Assembly (NCBI GenBank): GCA_947466085.1
Contig: CANIEC010000031.1
Location: 1 to 35,953, forward strand
Direction of reading: 5' to 3'
Source of the DNA: Rhodospirillales bacterium
GTDB taxonomy: Bacteria > Pseudomonadota > Alphaproteobacteria > Reyranellales > Reyranellaceae
Length of the DNA stretch: 35,953 nt
The position numbers and the translations under genes were made by a program. Shown here piece by piece: positions 16,662 through 24,791 of the stretch; position 1 is the first letter of the stretch; every line of letters starts with the position of its first letter. The notes beneath the pieces are model-generated. The model was not told where the DNA came from, made no database searches, and was given only the letters and a program-made list of their open reading frames with translations.

Positions 16662-17966
16662 ATGGACGCCGAGCTGCATTTCGACATCCCGCTTTCCATC
16701 GCGATCCCGCTCGTGGTGGTCTGCCTGTTCCTGGCGGCGTACCTGTCGGCCGCGGAGACGGCGATCACGGGGGCCTCGCGGCCGCGCATGCACCGCCTCG
16801 CCCTGCAGGGCAATCCGAAAGCCGTCATCGTGAACGCGCTGCTCGACCGCAAGGACGAGACGGTGAGCGCCGTCCTGCTGGGCAACAACGTGGTCAACAT
16901 CTTCTCCGCCTCGCTGTCGACGGCGGTGCTCACGGCATTGTTCGGCGCGGCGGGCGTGGTCTACGCCACCCTGGTCATCGGCGTCCTGATCGTGATCTTC
17001 GCCGAGGTCATGCCCAAGACCTGGGCGCTGCTGCGGGCCGACCGGGTGGCACTGGCGCTGGCCCCGTCGATCATGGTCACGTTGACCATCCTCGGCCCGA
17101 TGGCGCGCGGCGTCGCGGCCACCTCGCGCTTCTTCCTCAGGCTGCTGAACGTGCGCACCGACCGCACGCCCGACGCCGAAGAGCAGAGCGAAGCGCTGCG
17201 CGGGGCCATCGAACTGCATGGCGAGGGCCAGAGCGGCGACAGCGCGCCCGCCGAGAAGGCGATGCTGCGCTCCGTGCTCGATCTCGGCGATCGCACGGTG
17301 GGCGATGTCATGACCCATCGCGGCAACGTCGTGCTGATCGACGCCGACCAGCCGACCGAGGCCATCGTCACGCAGATGCTGGCGGCGCCCTATACGCGCA
17401 TCCCGCTCTATCGCGGCGAGGCCGACAATGTGGTGGGCATCATGCACGCCAAGGATCTCTTCCGCGCCGTCGAGGCGGCCGGCGGTCCGAAATCGGTGCA
17501 GATCGATTCGATCCTGACCCCGCCGTGGTTCATCCCGGAATCCACGGTCCTGTTCGACCAGCTCGAGGCGTTCCGCGCCCGGCACGAGCACTTCGCTCTC
17601 GTGGTCGACGAATACGGAGCGTTGCGCGGCATCGTGACGCTCGAGGACATCATCGAGGAGATCGTCGGCGACATCGAGGACGAGCATGACGCCATCCGCC
17701 GCGGCGTCGCCCGGCGCGACGACGGCAGCGTGGTCTGCCGGGGCGACGTGCCGATCCGCGACCTCAACCGCGAATTCGGCTGGGGCCTGCCCGAGAGCGT
17801 CGCCACGACCATCGCGGGGCTGGTGCTCCACGAGGCGCGGCGCATCCCCGAAGTCGGCCAGATCTATGCATTTTACGGATTTCGCTTCGAGATTTTGAAG
17901 CGCGAGGGCACGCGCGTCGCCGAGTTGCGGATCGTGCCGCCCGCCGCCATACAGGCGGGCAACTGA
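16662..17966 (+). CDS. CNNM/CorC-family membrane protein with CBS domains
   Basis: 434 residues, inner membrane. The N-terminal DUF21/CNNM domain (about 1-190) has three or four membrane helices and the hallmark LSAAETAITGASRPRMHRLA and LLGNNVVNIFSASL. Two CBS domains follow (about 205-335: VGDVMTHRGNVVLID, IPLYRGEADNVVGIMHAKDL, ALVVDEYGALRGIVTLEDIIEEIVGDI), then the C-terminal CorC_HlyC domain (about 345-425). Family members act in magnesium or cobalt efflux, with nucleotide sensing by the CBS pair. It starts seven bases after aroB, so it is probably read from the same transcript. Confidence 0.92.
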   Translation: MDAELHFDIPLSIAIPLVVVCLFLAAYLSAAETAITGASRPRMHRLALQGNPKAVIVNALLDRKDETVSAVLLGNNVVNIFSASLSTAVLTALFGAAGVVYATLVIGVLIVIFAEVMPKTWALLRADRVALALAPSIMVTLTILGPMARGVAATSRFFLRLLNVRTDRTPDAEEQSEALRGAIELHGEGQSGDSAPAEKAMLRSVLDLGDRTVGDVMTHRGNVVLIDADQPTEAIVTQMLAAPYTRIPLYRGEADNVVGIMHAKDLFRAVEAAGGPKSVQIDSILTPPWFIPESTVLFDQLEAFRARHEHFALVVDEYGALRGIVTLEDIIEEIVGDIEDEHDAIRRGVARRDDGSVVCRGDVPIRDLNREFGWGLPESVATTIAGLVLHEARRIPEVGQIYAFYGFRFEILKREGTRVAELRIVPPAAIQAGN

Positions 17967-17994
17967 CTTCCACCCGACACCACGAGGAACGACC

Positions 17995-18648
17995 ATGCCG
18001 CTTTCGCCGCCGGTCGGGCGACAGCACCTTCATACGCGCCGCGTCGTCTGCCAGGGATTCTTCCGCGACGACGGGCTGTGGGACATCGAGGGCCGCATCA
18101 CCGACGAGAAGACCTATGAACACGCCAACGAATGGCGTGGGCCGCTGCAGCCGGGCGACTTCGTCCACGACATGTCGATCCGGCTGACGATCGACCACAA
18201 GTTCACGATCGTCGATGCCGAGGCGGTGACCGACAAGTCGCCCTACCGCATGTGCGGCGACATCGCGCCGGCCTTCAGGAAGCTGATCGGCCTGCGCATC
18301 GGCGGCGGCTTCCATCGCGCGGTGCGCGAGCGGCTGGGCGGCGTCCATGGCTGCACGCACATCGTCGAGCTGCTGGGGCCGGTCGCCACGACCGCCTTCC
18401 AGACCGTGTCGTCGAAGAAGGCCCGCGATCTCAACAACGCGCATCGGGAGAAGACCGGCACCCTGCCGCCGAAGGATCCCGACGCCCAGCCCAAGCCGCA
18501 GCGCAAGCCCTACATGCTCGACACCTGCCATACCTGGGCCTCAGACAGCGAAGTCACCCGGCGCTGGGTGCCGCACTTCTACACCGGCCCCGACGCCGAA
18601 GCCGTCCGCGCGGCCGTCGAAGGCAAGGACGTGGAGATGGAAGGCTGA
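17995..18648 (+). CDS. DUF2889 family protein
   Basis: 217 residues, no signal peptide. The pattern HTRRVVCQGFFRDDGLWDIEG near the start, DMSIRLTIDH, then FRKLIG and GGVHGCTHIVELLGP is that of DUF2889, a family widespread in proteobacteria without an assigned reaction. The His/Cys/Asp-rich motifs (GCTHIVEL, DTCHTW) might indicate metal binding, but that is inference. It lies 28 bases after the CorC-type gene and is probably in the same operon. A pair of 29-bp palindromic units follows it and may terminate transcription. Confidence 0.82.
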   Translation: MPLSPPVGRQHLHTRRVVCQGFFRDDGLWDIEGRITDEKTYEHANEWRGPLQPGDFVHDMSIRLTIDHKFTIVDAEAVTDKSPYRMCGDIAPAFRKLIGLRIGGGFHRAVRERLGGVHGCTHIVELLGPVATTAFQTVSSKKARDLNNAHREKTGTLPPKDPDAQPKPQRKPYMLDTCHTWASDSEVTRRWVPHFYTGPDAEAVRAAVEGKDVEMEG

Positions 18649-18671
18649 CGCTAGCGCCGTCGTGGTGGCTC

Positions 18672-18770
18672 AAAGGTCCCTCGCTACGCTCGGGATGACA
18701 GCTTTTTCTGGATCGGCGCACTGCGCTGACCTCAACAATAATGTCATCCCGAGCGCAGCCGAGGGACCCT
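18672..18770. repeat. Two 29-bp repeat units in tail-to-tail arrangement
   Basis: Unit 18672-18700 (AAAGGTCCCTCGCTACGCTC...) and unit 18742-18770 (TGTCATCCCGAGCGCAGC...) are inverted copies, with one or two differences, of the same 29-mer that forms the perfect palindrome at 5521-5590. Here the order of the arms is swapped and the spacer is 41 bases. It lies between convergent genes (DUF2889 and bolA). Confidence 0.8.
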
Positions 18771-18789
18771 TCTCAGTTGCGCAGGGCGC

Positions 18790-19077
18790 TCAGGACTTCT
18801 TGTCTTCGGCCGGCGTCAGGGTCTCCATCGCCAGGGCATGCAGGCCGGCGTCGAGTTCGTCCCTGAGGGCGGCATAGACCAGGCGCTGGCGGGCGACGCG
18901 GGTCTTTCCTTCGAAGGCCTGCGACACGATTTCCACCCGGAAATGCGTCTCGCCCCCTTCGCGCCAGCCGGCATGGCCGTGATGCTTCGAGGACTCGTCT
19001 TCGATGGCCAGACGCACCGGTTCGAAGGCCGCCCGAAGCTTGCTGTCAATCGCCGTCGCCACCTTGCCCATGACCAT
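18790..19077 (-). CDS. BolA family protein
   Basis: 95 residues, cytosolic. The class II KH-like fold is readable: ESSKHHGHAGWREGGETHFRVEIVSQAFEGKTRVARQR (about 28-65), followed by LVYAALRDEL and LHALAMETLTPAE. The His in the SKHHGHAG loop is the conserved cluster ligand position. BolA proteins pair with monothiol glutaredoxins in iron-sulfur cluster handling. GAGG upstream of the ATG at 19077 supports this start. It is divergent from the J-domain gene with a 46-base gap, a pairing often seen in alphaproteobacteria beside cobS/cobT. Confidence 0.93.
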   Translation of the reverse strand: MVMGKVATAIDSKLRAAFEPVRLAIEDESSKHHGHAGWREGGETHFRVEIVSQAFEGKTRVARQRLVYAALRDELDAGLHALAMETLTPAEDKKS

Positions 19078-19123
19078 CTTGCCTCATCTTGCCGGTTCTA
19101 GTCGTTGAACACATATTAGCCCG

Positions 19124-19705
19124 ATGGCCCGACGGAGAGCGAACCCACTGGCGGCACTGGATGGTGCGAAGCCGCACCAGCGCGTCTGCGAGACCCCAGG
19201 CTGTCGCCTGCAGGGGGAATATCGTGCGCCGCGCGCCCGCGACAAGCTCGACGAGTATCGCTGGTTCTGCCTCGAGCACGTCCGCGACTACAACAAGAAG
19301 TGGGACTATTTCGCCGGCCTGGATTCCGACCAGATCGAGGCCCATATCCGCGCCGATACGACCTGGCGCCGCCCGGTCTGGCCGCTCGGTGCCCGCCGCA
19401 ATGGCAATCCCTATGCCCATATCAAGGATCCGTTCGGCCTGGCCGACGATGCCGGCCTCGGGGAGAAGCCGCCGCCCAAGTACGACGGCAGCGAACAGCT
19501 GACCCCGGCGGAGCGCAATGCCCTCGATGTCCTCGAACTTTCATGGCCCCTTACCCGGAAAGTCGTGAGATCCCGGTACAAGGAGCTGGTGAAGCTGCAT
19601 CACCCCGACGCAAATGGCGGGGCGCGCGAGGCCGAGGAGAAACTTAAGGAAATCAACGCCGCGTATTCCACTCTGCGGGCTTCGGAGCACCTCCCGGCCG
19701 AATGA
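19124..19705 (+). CDS. C-terminal J-domain protein with Cys/His N-terminal motif
   Basis: 193 residues. A J domain occupies the C-terminus (about 134-186), with helix II and the HPD tripeptide at 160-162 (KLHHPDANGG), which would stimulate a DnaK ATPase. The N-terminal half has C22/C27 (VCETPGCRL) and C49/H52 (WFCLEHVRDYNKKWDYFAG), a possible zinc site not found in classical DnaJ. The client is unknown. It is divergent from bolA and precedes cobS. No Shine-Dalgarno is seen at 19124; a TTGCCG...CATATT pair ends seven bases upstream of the ATG, so the mRNA may be leaderless. Confidence 0.88.
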   Translation: MARRRANPLAALDGAKPHQRVCETPGCRLQGEYRAPRARDKLDEYRWFCLEHVRDYNKKWDYFAGLDSDQIEAHIRADTTWRRPVWPLGARRNGNPYAHIKDPFGLADDAGLGEKPPPKYDGSEQLTPAERNALDVLELSWPLTRKVVRSRYKELVKLHHPDANGGAREAEEKLKEINAAYSTLRASEHLPAE

Positions 19706-19770
19706 TTAGCCCTGCTTGGGGCTGTCCGTGCATTTGGCCGCTTGCAGTGCACAATCCTGCCTGCGACTAT

Positions 19771-19800
19771 CAATTCGCCCGCAATTGGCGGGCATTGTTT
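19771..19800 (+). terminator. Hairpin between the J-domain gene and cobS
   Basis: GCCCGC (19777-19782), loop AATTG, GCGGGC (19788-19793), extended by CAAT/ATTG arms and followed by TTTTG. It resembles an intrinsic terminator for the J-domain gene or a leader hairpin of cobS, whose AGGA ribosome binding site lies 10 bases further on. The T-run is short, so termination may be partial. Confidence 0.5.
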
Positions 19801-19816
19801 TGTAGGAATTCGTGTG

Positions 19817-20821
19817 ATGGCCTCTACGACGACCGCGGCGCGTCAGAATGTTTCGGGCATGCCGGATATCAAGGTTTCTGCGCGTCAGGTTTTCGGCATC
19901 GATACCGACATGGAAGTGCCGGCGTTCAGCACGCCGACCGAGCATGTCCCGCAGGTCGACGATGCCTACCTGTTCGATCACGACACGACGATGGCGATCC
20001 TCGCCGGCTTCGCCCACAACCGCCGTGTCATGGTCCAGGGCTATCACGGCACCGGCAAGTCGACCCATATCGAGCAGGTCGCGTCCCGCCTCAACTGGCC
20101 CTGCCTGCGCGTCAACCTCGACAGCCACATCTCGCGCATCGACCTGATCGGCAAGGATGCGATCGTCCTGCGCGACGGCAAGCAGGTCACCGAGTTCCGT
20201 GAAGGCATCCTGCCGTGGGCGCTGCAGAACCCGACGGCCCTGGTGTTCGACGAGTATGACGCCGGCCGCGCCGACGTGATGTTCGTGATCCAGCGCGTGC
20301 TCGAGGTCGACGGCAAGCTCACGCTGCTCGACCAGAACAAGGTCATCCATCCGCATCCGGCGTTCCGCCTGTTCTCGACCGCCAACACGGTCGGCCTCGG
20401 CGACACGACGGGCCTCTATCACGGCACGCAGCAGATCAACCAGGGTCAGATGGACCGCTGGTCGATCGTGACGACGCTGAACTACCTGCCGCACGAGCAG
20501 GAAGTGAACATCGTCGCCGCCAAGACGCCGCACTACAACAGCGACGAAGGCCGCAAGACCATCGCCGCCATGGTGGCCCTTGCCGAGCTGACGCGCGCCG
20601 GGTTCATCGCCGGCGACATCTCGACCGTCATGTCGCCGCGTACGGTGATCACCTGGGCCGAGAATGCGCGCATCTTCGGGGGCGACGTGGGCTTTGCCTT
20701 CCGTCTCACCTTCCTGAACAAGTGCGACGAGGTCGAGCGCAGCACGCTCGCCGAGTACTACCAGCGCTGCTTCGGCAAGGAATTGCCGGCGTCCAGCGGC
20801 AAGGGCGGCAAGCTGCACTAA
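19817..20821 (+). CDS. cobS: Cobaltochelatase subunit CobS
   Basis: 334 residues, the AAA+ ATPase subunit of the aerobic cobaltochelatase. With CobT and CobN it inserts Co2+ into hydrogenobyrinic acid a,c-diamide. Walker A GYHGTGKS (75-82), Walker [10 protein letters not shown] (142-150), the arginine-rich sensor segment and the conserved [10 protein letters not shown] near the N-terminus are present. The ATG at 19817 has AGGA nine bases upstream; an upstream in-frame start at 19742 would add unrelated residues. cobT follows 19 bases later. Its presence shows the oxygen-dependent B12 route, matching the B12-dependent mutase at the other end of the window. Confidence 0.95.
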   Translation: MASTTTAARQNVSGMPDIKVSARQVFGIDTDMEVPAFSTPTEHVPQVDDAYLFDHDTTMAILAGFAHNRRVMVQGYHGTGKSTHIEQVASRLNWPCLRVNLDSHISRIDLIGKDAIVLRDGKQVTEFREGILPWALQNPTALVFDEYDAGRADVMFVIQRVLEVDGKLTLLDQNKVIHPHPAFRLFSTANTVGLGDTTGLYHGTQQINQGQMDRWSIVTTLNYLPHEQEVNIVAAKTPHYNSDEGRKTIAAMVALAELTRAGFIAGDISTVMSPRTVITWAENARIFGGDVGFAFRLTFLNKCDEVERSTLAEYYQRCFGKELPASSGKGGKLH

Positions 20822-20840
20822 GATAAGTAAAGAGGGCCGC

Positions 20841-22757
20841 ATGGCCGCCAAGGACTCCACTCCCCTCGAGGAGTTTCGCCGCGTCACCGCCACCACCATG
20901 CGGGCGGTGTCGCGCAAGGAAGTAAACGTAGCCTTTGTCCCCGACGGCGGTTCGCTGCTGGGCCAGGAAGCCCGCATCACCGTGCCGGCGCGCGATCTGC
21001 CGGTCGAGGATGTGAGCCGCGTCCGCGGCGAGGCCGATTCGATGGCGCTGAAGCTGCGCCATCACGACCGCAAGACCCACCTGCGCCGCGTCCCCCGCGG
21101 CGAGGCGGCGCGCGCGATCTTCGAGGCGGTCGAGCAGGTCCGCGTCGAGGCGCTGGGTGCCCGCAAGATGGTCGGTGTCGCCGACAACCTCTCCGCCCTG
21201 TGGCGCCAGCGCTCCGACCAGCGCGGCCATGCCCGCATCAAGACCAAGGAAGACGCCCCGATCGCCGACGTGATCGGCCTGATCGCCCGCGAGCAGCTGC
21301 TCGGCGCCGCGCCGCCGGACTCGGCCAAGGCGATGGTCGACATGTGGCGCGCCGACGTGGAAAGCGCCGCCGGCCGCGACTTCCAGAAACTGCGCGATTC
21401 GCTCACCAACCAGGAAGCCTTCGCCCGCGCCGCCCGCCAGCTCATCCGCGACCTCAAGCTGGGCGACGAGACGGCCGAGCTCCAGGACGACGACAACGAG
21501 GACTCGCAGGACCAGGAAAACGCCGACGGTCAGTCGAACGAGACCGGCGACGACCAGAGTGATTCGAGCGAGACCCAGGGCTACGGCGCCCAAGGCGAGG
21601 AGAGCGAGGACGCGTCCGAGCAGGATGACGCCTCCGAGACCGCCGCCGACCAGGCCCAGACCGAGATGCAGATGGGCTCGGGCGACGAGGAGGAGCCGGG
21701 CCGCGCCGAGCGTCCGTGGCTGCCGCCGGGGGCGCTCAGCAACGAGCCGGCCGGCCAGCAGTATCACGGCTATTCCAACAAGTTCGACGAGATCGTCGAG
21801 GCCGACGCGCTGTGCGACGCCGAGGAACTCGGCCGCCTGCGCAACCATCTCGACCAGCAGCTCGCGCATCTGCAGGGCGTCATCGGCAAGCTCGCCAATC
21901 GCCTGCAGCGCCGCCTGATGGCGCAGCAGAACCGCGCCTGGGAATTCGATCTCGACGAGGGCATCCTCGACGCCGCGCGCCTCACCCGCGTCGTCACCAA
22001 TCCGATGCACGCTTTGTCGTTCAAGACCGAGCGCGACACCAATTTCCGCGATACCGTCGTGTCGCTGCTGATCGACAATTCAGGCTCGATGCGCGGCCGG
22101 CCGATCACGGTCGCGGCGATGAGCGCCGACATCCTGGCCCGCACGCTCGAGCGCTGCGGCGTGAAGGTCGAGATCCTGGGCTTCACGACGCGCGCCTGGA
22201 AGGGCGGCCAGAGCCGCGAGCAGTGGCTCGCCGCCGGCAAGCCGGCCAACCCGGGCCGCCTCAACGACCTGCGCCACATCATCTACAAGCCGGCCGATGC
22301 GCCGTGGCGGCGTGCCCGCAAAAACCTGGGCCTGATGCTGCGCGAGGGCATCCTCAAGGAGAACATCGACGGCGAGGCGCTGCTGTGGGCGCACAGCCGA
22401 CTGCTGCCGCGTCCCGAAGAGCGCAAGATCATGATGGTGATCTCGGACGGCGCGCCGGTCGACGACTCGACCCTGTCGGTCAATCCCGGCAACTATCTGG
22501 AGCGGCACCTGCGCGACGTCATCGACTGGATCGAGACGCGCTCGCCGGTCGAACTGGTCGCCATCGGCATCGGCCATGACGTCACACGCTACTATCGCCG
22601 TGCCGTCACCATCGTCGACGCCGACCAGCTCGGCGGCACGATGATGGAGCAGCTCGCCTCCCTGTTCGACGACGACGAGAAGAAGGACCTCCGCGCCGCC
22701 CGCGGCGCGGGCAAGCAGCCCGGCAAGGGCACCAAGTCCGGCAAGCGCGCCGCCTGA
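20841..22757 (+). CDS. cobT: Cobaltochelatase subunit CobT
   Basis: 638 residues, usual length. An N-terminal helical domain is followed by a long, strongly acidic, low-complexity linker (about residues 210-295, rich in Asp, Glu, Gln and Ser) and a C-terminal von Willebrand A domain with the MIDAS motif DNSGS (about 411-415) and the [11 protein letters not shown] segment. It partners the CobS hexamer and couples ATP use to cobalt insertion by CobN, which is not in this window. The C-terminal tail is Lys/Gly-rich. The ATG at 20841 follows AGAGGG; it is 19 bases after cobS. Confidence 0.95.
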   Translation: MAAKDSTPLEEFRRVTATTMRAVSRKEVNVAFVPDGGSLLGQEARITVPARDLPVEDVSRVRGEADSMALKLRHHDRKTHLRRVPRGEAARAIFEAVEQVRVEALGARKMVGVADNLSALWRQRSDQRGHARIKTKEDAPIADVIGLIAREQLLGAAPPDSAKAMVDMWRADVESAAGRDFQKLRDSLTNQEAFARAARQLIRDLKLGDETAELQDDDNEDSQDQENADGQSNETGDDQSDSSETQGYGAQGEESEDASEQDDASETAADQAQTEMQMGSGDEEEPGRAERPWLPPGALSNEPAGQQYHGYSNKFDEIVEADALCDAEELGRLRNHLDQQLAHLQGVIGKLANRLQRRLMAQQNRAWEFDLDEGILDAARLTRVVTNPMHALSFKTERDTNFRDTVVSLLIDNSGSMRGRPITVAAMSADILARTLERCGVKVEILGFTTRAWKGGQSREQWLAAGKPANPGRLNDLRHIIYKPADAPWRRARKNLGLMLREGILKENIDGEALLWAHSRLLPRPEERKIMMVISDGAPVDDSTLSVNPGNYLERHLRDVIDWIETRSPVELVAIGIGHDVTRYYRRAVTIVDADQLGGTMMEQLASLFDDDEKKDLRAARGAGKQPGKGTKSGKRAA

Positions 22758-22774
22758 TCGCGCGTCTGCCTCAG

Positions 22775-23770
22775 GTGGCAAACCGCTTTCTTCTCACGCT
22801 CTGCCTGCTCGTCGCAGCCTGCGCCGGCGTCTCGCCGCCGCCGGCCGTGGCGCAGGAACAGCCCGTCACGATCGAGAGCTCGGCCCTCACGTTCAAGATC
22901 GACGAGCCGAAGGCCACGCGGGTCGGCCGGCTGATCTGGCGGGGCGGCCTCGAGATGCGGGCCAACCTGCGCAATTTCGGTGGCCTGTCGGATCTCCACG
23001 TCACGCCGGACAATCGCACCCTCACCTCGATCTCCGACGAGGGCGCCTGGCTCGTGGCCACACCCCGCTTCGACGCCAACGGCACTCTGGTGGGTCTGGG
23101 CGATGCGCGGATGGGCCAACTGCGCGGCCTCGACGGCAAGCCGATCGAGACCAAGCCGGAAGCCGACGTAGAGGCGTTCGCGCGCCTGCCCGACGGATCA
23201 TGGCTGGTCGCCTTCGAGCGCCGGCACAGGCTGTGGCGCTATCCGTCGCTCACCGAGACGCCGATTCCCGTCGAGGGGCCCGCCGACATCGGCCGCCAGC
23301 CCGACAATGGCGGGATCGAGGCGATGGCTGCCCTCGCGGACGGCACGGTTATCGCGATCAGCGAGGAGTACAGCCAGCAGCCGGAGACGGTGGTGGGCTG
23401 GATCGGCAAGCCCGACGGCAGTGGCCGGTACACCTGGAGTTCATTCAGCTACGCGACCCTTCCGGACTACAGGCCGACCGCGCTGGCGCTGCTGCCGGAC
23501 GGCTCCTTCGCCACCCTGGAGCGGGCCTTCGACATGGTGCGCGGGGTGCGGGTCCGGGTGATGCGGTTCGACGCGGCTGAGCTCAAGCCCGATGCGACCG
23601 TGCGGCCCGAGGAGTTGGCGCGCCTCGCCTCACCCTATGCGGTCGACAATCTCGAAGGGCTGGCCGCAACGCGCGGCGCCAGGGGCGAGACGCTGCTCTG
23701 GCTGATATCGGACGACAACTTCAATCCGCTTCAGCGCAACATTCTGATGCTGTTCGAATTGGCGCCGTAG
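22775..23770 (+). CDS. Phytase-like (esterase-like activity) lipoprotein
   Basis: 331 residues. An N-terminal signal ends in a plausible lipobox (VAAC, Cys16); a signal peptidase I site after AVAQ is the alternative. Either way it is exported. The mature part follows the 'esterase-like activity of phytase' (phytase-like) beta-propeller family: GGLSDLHVTPDNRTLTSISDEGAW, EALxPDGSW-like repeats, NGGIEAMAALADGT and a final DNLEGLAA plus LISDDNFNPLQRNILMLFE. Substrate unknown. The start is a GTG at 22775, 17 bases after cobT, so it is probably co-transcribed; this order is common in alphaproteobacteria. A palindromic mosaic follows. Confidence 0.87.
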   Translation: MANRFLLTLCLLVAACAGVSPPPAVAQEQPVTIESSALTFKIDEPKATRVGRLIWRGGLEMRANLRNFGGLSDLHVTPDNRTLTSISDEGAWLVATPRFDANGTLVGLGDARMGQLRGLDGKPIETKPEADVEAFARLPDGSWLVAFERRHRLWRYPSLTETPIPVEGPADIGRQPDNGGIEAMAALADGTVIAISEEYSQQPETVVGWIGKPDGSGRYTWSSFSYATLPDYRPTALALLPDGSFATLERAFDMVRGVRVRVMRFDAAELKPDATVRPEELARLASPYAVDNLEGLAATRGARGETLLWLISDDNFNPLQRNILMLFELAP

Positions 23771-23800
23771 CGAGGGCTGAGGCTCACACGCGTACCTCTC

Positions 23801-23918
23801 TTCCCCATTCAAATGGGGAAGTGCCCCGTCATACGGGGCGATGGGGTCATGGGCGTCGTAGGCCTCTGACCCCTCCGACGGCGTAAAACGCCGTCACCTC
23901 CCCATTTGAATGGGGAGG
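23801..23918. repeat. 118-bp palindromic mosaic repeat, copy 2 (inverted)
   Basis: The same element as 5361-5478 in reverse orientation: TTCCCCATT/AATGGGGAA, CCCCGT/ACGGGG, the GGGGTCATGGGC...CTGACCCC pair, GACGGCG/CGCCGTC, then CCTCCCCATT/AATGGGGAGG. Differences are scattered and the hairpins are kept, several by paired changes. It lies between the convergent phytase-like and rpmB genes. Confidence 0.82.
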
Positions 23919-23925
23919 GACGACT

Positions 23926-24234
23926 TTAGGCTGCCGCCTGCTTCGCGTCCTTCTTGCCCTTGGCCGAGACGACGCGGCGCTTCAGCACCTTCATCTCGGG
24001 CGAGAGCTTGCTGTCGTTCGTGTCGAGCAGGTAGGCGTCGATGCCGCCATTGTGCTCGATCGTCTTGATGCCGCGGGGGGTCAGGCGCAGGCGCACCGCA
24101 TGGCCCAGCGCATCGGACAACACCGAAGCGACCTGGAGGTTCGACATGAACCGGCGCTTCGACTTGTTGTTGGCGTGGCTCACATTGTTGCCGTACTGGA
24201 CGGACTTGCCCGAGAGGGCGCAACGACGAGGCAT
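23926..24234 (-). CDS. rpmB: 50S ribosomal protein L28
   Basis: 102 residues. MPRRCALSGKSVQYGNNVSHANNKSKRRF is the L28 start, with LRLTPRGIKTIEHNGGID in the middle and a Lys/Ala-rich tail seen in alphaproteobacterial L28. A component of the large ribosomal subunit. The frame is open further upstream, but homology starts at the ATG 24234. A promoter-like pair (24284-24312) overlaps the end of ycgN, and a terminator-like hairpin stands only 13 bases before the ATG, leaving a weak GCGGAT as the possible ribosome binding site. Not linked here to rpmG, as is usual in alphaproteobacteria. Confidence 0.95.
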   Translation of the reverse strand: MPRRCALSGKSVQYGNNVSHANNKSKRRFMSNLQVASVLSDALGHAVRLRLTPRGIKTIEHNGGIDAYLLDTNDSKLSPEMKVLKRRVVSAKGKKDAKQAAA

Positions 24235-24247
24235 GGCGATATCCGCT

Positions 24248-24274
24248 AAAAAAACGATCCCGCCGGAGGGCGGG
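24248..24274 (-). terminator. Hairpin plus seven-T run before rpmB
   Basis: On the minus strand CCCGCC, loop CTCC, GGCGGG is followed after ATCG by TTTTTTT. It has the form of an intrinsic terminator for the ycgN operon, yet lies between the predicted rpmB promoter and the rpmB ATG, so it would also be in the rpmB leader. Confidence 0.75.
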
Positions 24275-24283
24275 AAGGCCGGC

Positions 24284-24312
24284 TTTTTACGGGCCCAAAC
24301 GGTGCCCGTCAA
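24284..24312 (-). promoter_or_regulatory. Candidate rpmB promoter overlapping the ycgN stop
   Basis: On the minus strand TTGACG (24312-24307) is followed by 17 bases and TAAAAA (24289-24284). The -35 contains the TGA stop of ycgN. The predicted start near 24277 lies just upstream of the terminator-like hairpin. Confidence 0.5.
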
Positions 24313-24791
24313 GCGAACCAGTCCACCACTCTTTCGCTGATGTCCTCGACCTGGTCCTCCGGGATCACCCGCCCCCGGGCCGAGATTCCCGCCTCGTGCA
24401 CCGTGTTCGGGTCCCCGGAGACCAGGGGATGCCACCAATAGAGGTCCTGCTTCAGGTGGACCAGCCGATACCCACAAGTCCTGGGGAGCCAGTCCATCTT
24501 GGCCACCACCTTTGGGGTGAGCTGGATGCATTCTGGAACGATCTTCTTGCGGTTCTTGTAGTCCTTGCAGAGCGCCGTTTTGGGATCCAGCAGGCGGCAG
24601 CAGGTGTCGGTCTGGGCGAGTTCGCCCGTGCCCTCGTATTCGAGTTTGTTGACACAGCACATGCCGCAGCCGTCGCAGAGCGATTCCCACTCCTGCTGGG
24701 TCATCTCGGCGAGGGTCTTGCGCTTCCAGAAGGGCTCTTTCTGGGCTTCGGCGGCGCGGCGCGCGCGTTTCAGGAAAGACTTAGCGGCCAT
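24309..24791 (-). CDS. YcgN/UPF0260 cysteine-cluster protein
   Basis: 160 residues, cytosolic. The cysteine cluster CDGCGMCC (39-46), then DTCCRLLD (Cys64, Cys65), ALCKDY (Cys75) and PECIQL (Cys88) define the YcgN (UPF0260) family, related to YkgJ zinc or iron-sulfur binding proteins. The conserved tail [17 protein letters not shown] is also present. Function is not established; a metal-binding role is inferred from the cysteines. It overlaps the end of meaB by 11 bases, so translation is coupled, and it is last in the Atm1-MFS-meaB-ycgN operon, ended by the hairpin before rpmB. Confidence 0.92.
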   Translation of the reverse strand: MAAKSFLKRARRAAEAQKEPFWKRKTLAEMTQQEWESLCDGCGMCCVNKLEYEGTGELAQTDTCCRLLDPKTALCKDYKNRKKIVPECIQLTPKVVAKMDWLPRTCGYRLVHLKQDLYWWHPLVSGDPNTVHEAGISARGRVIPEDQVEDISERVVDWFA

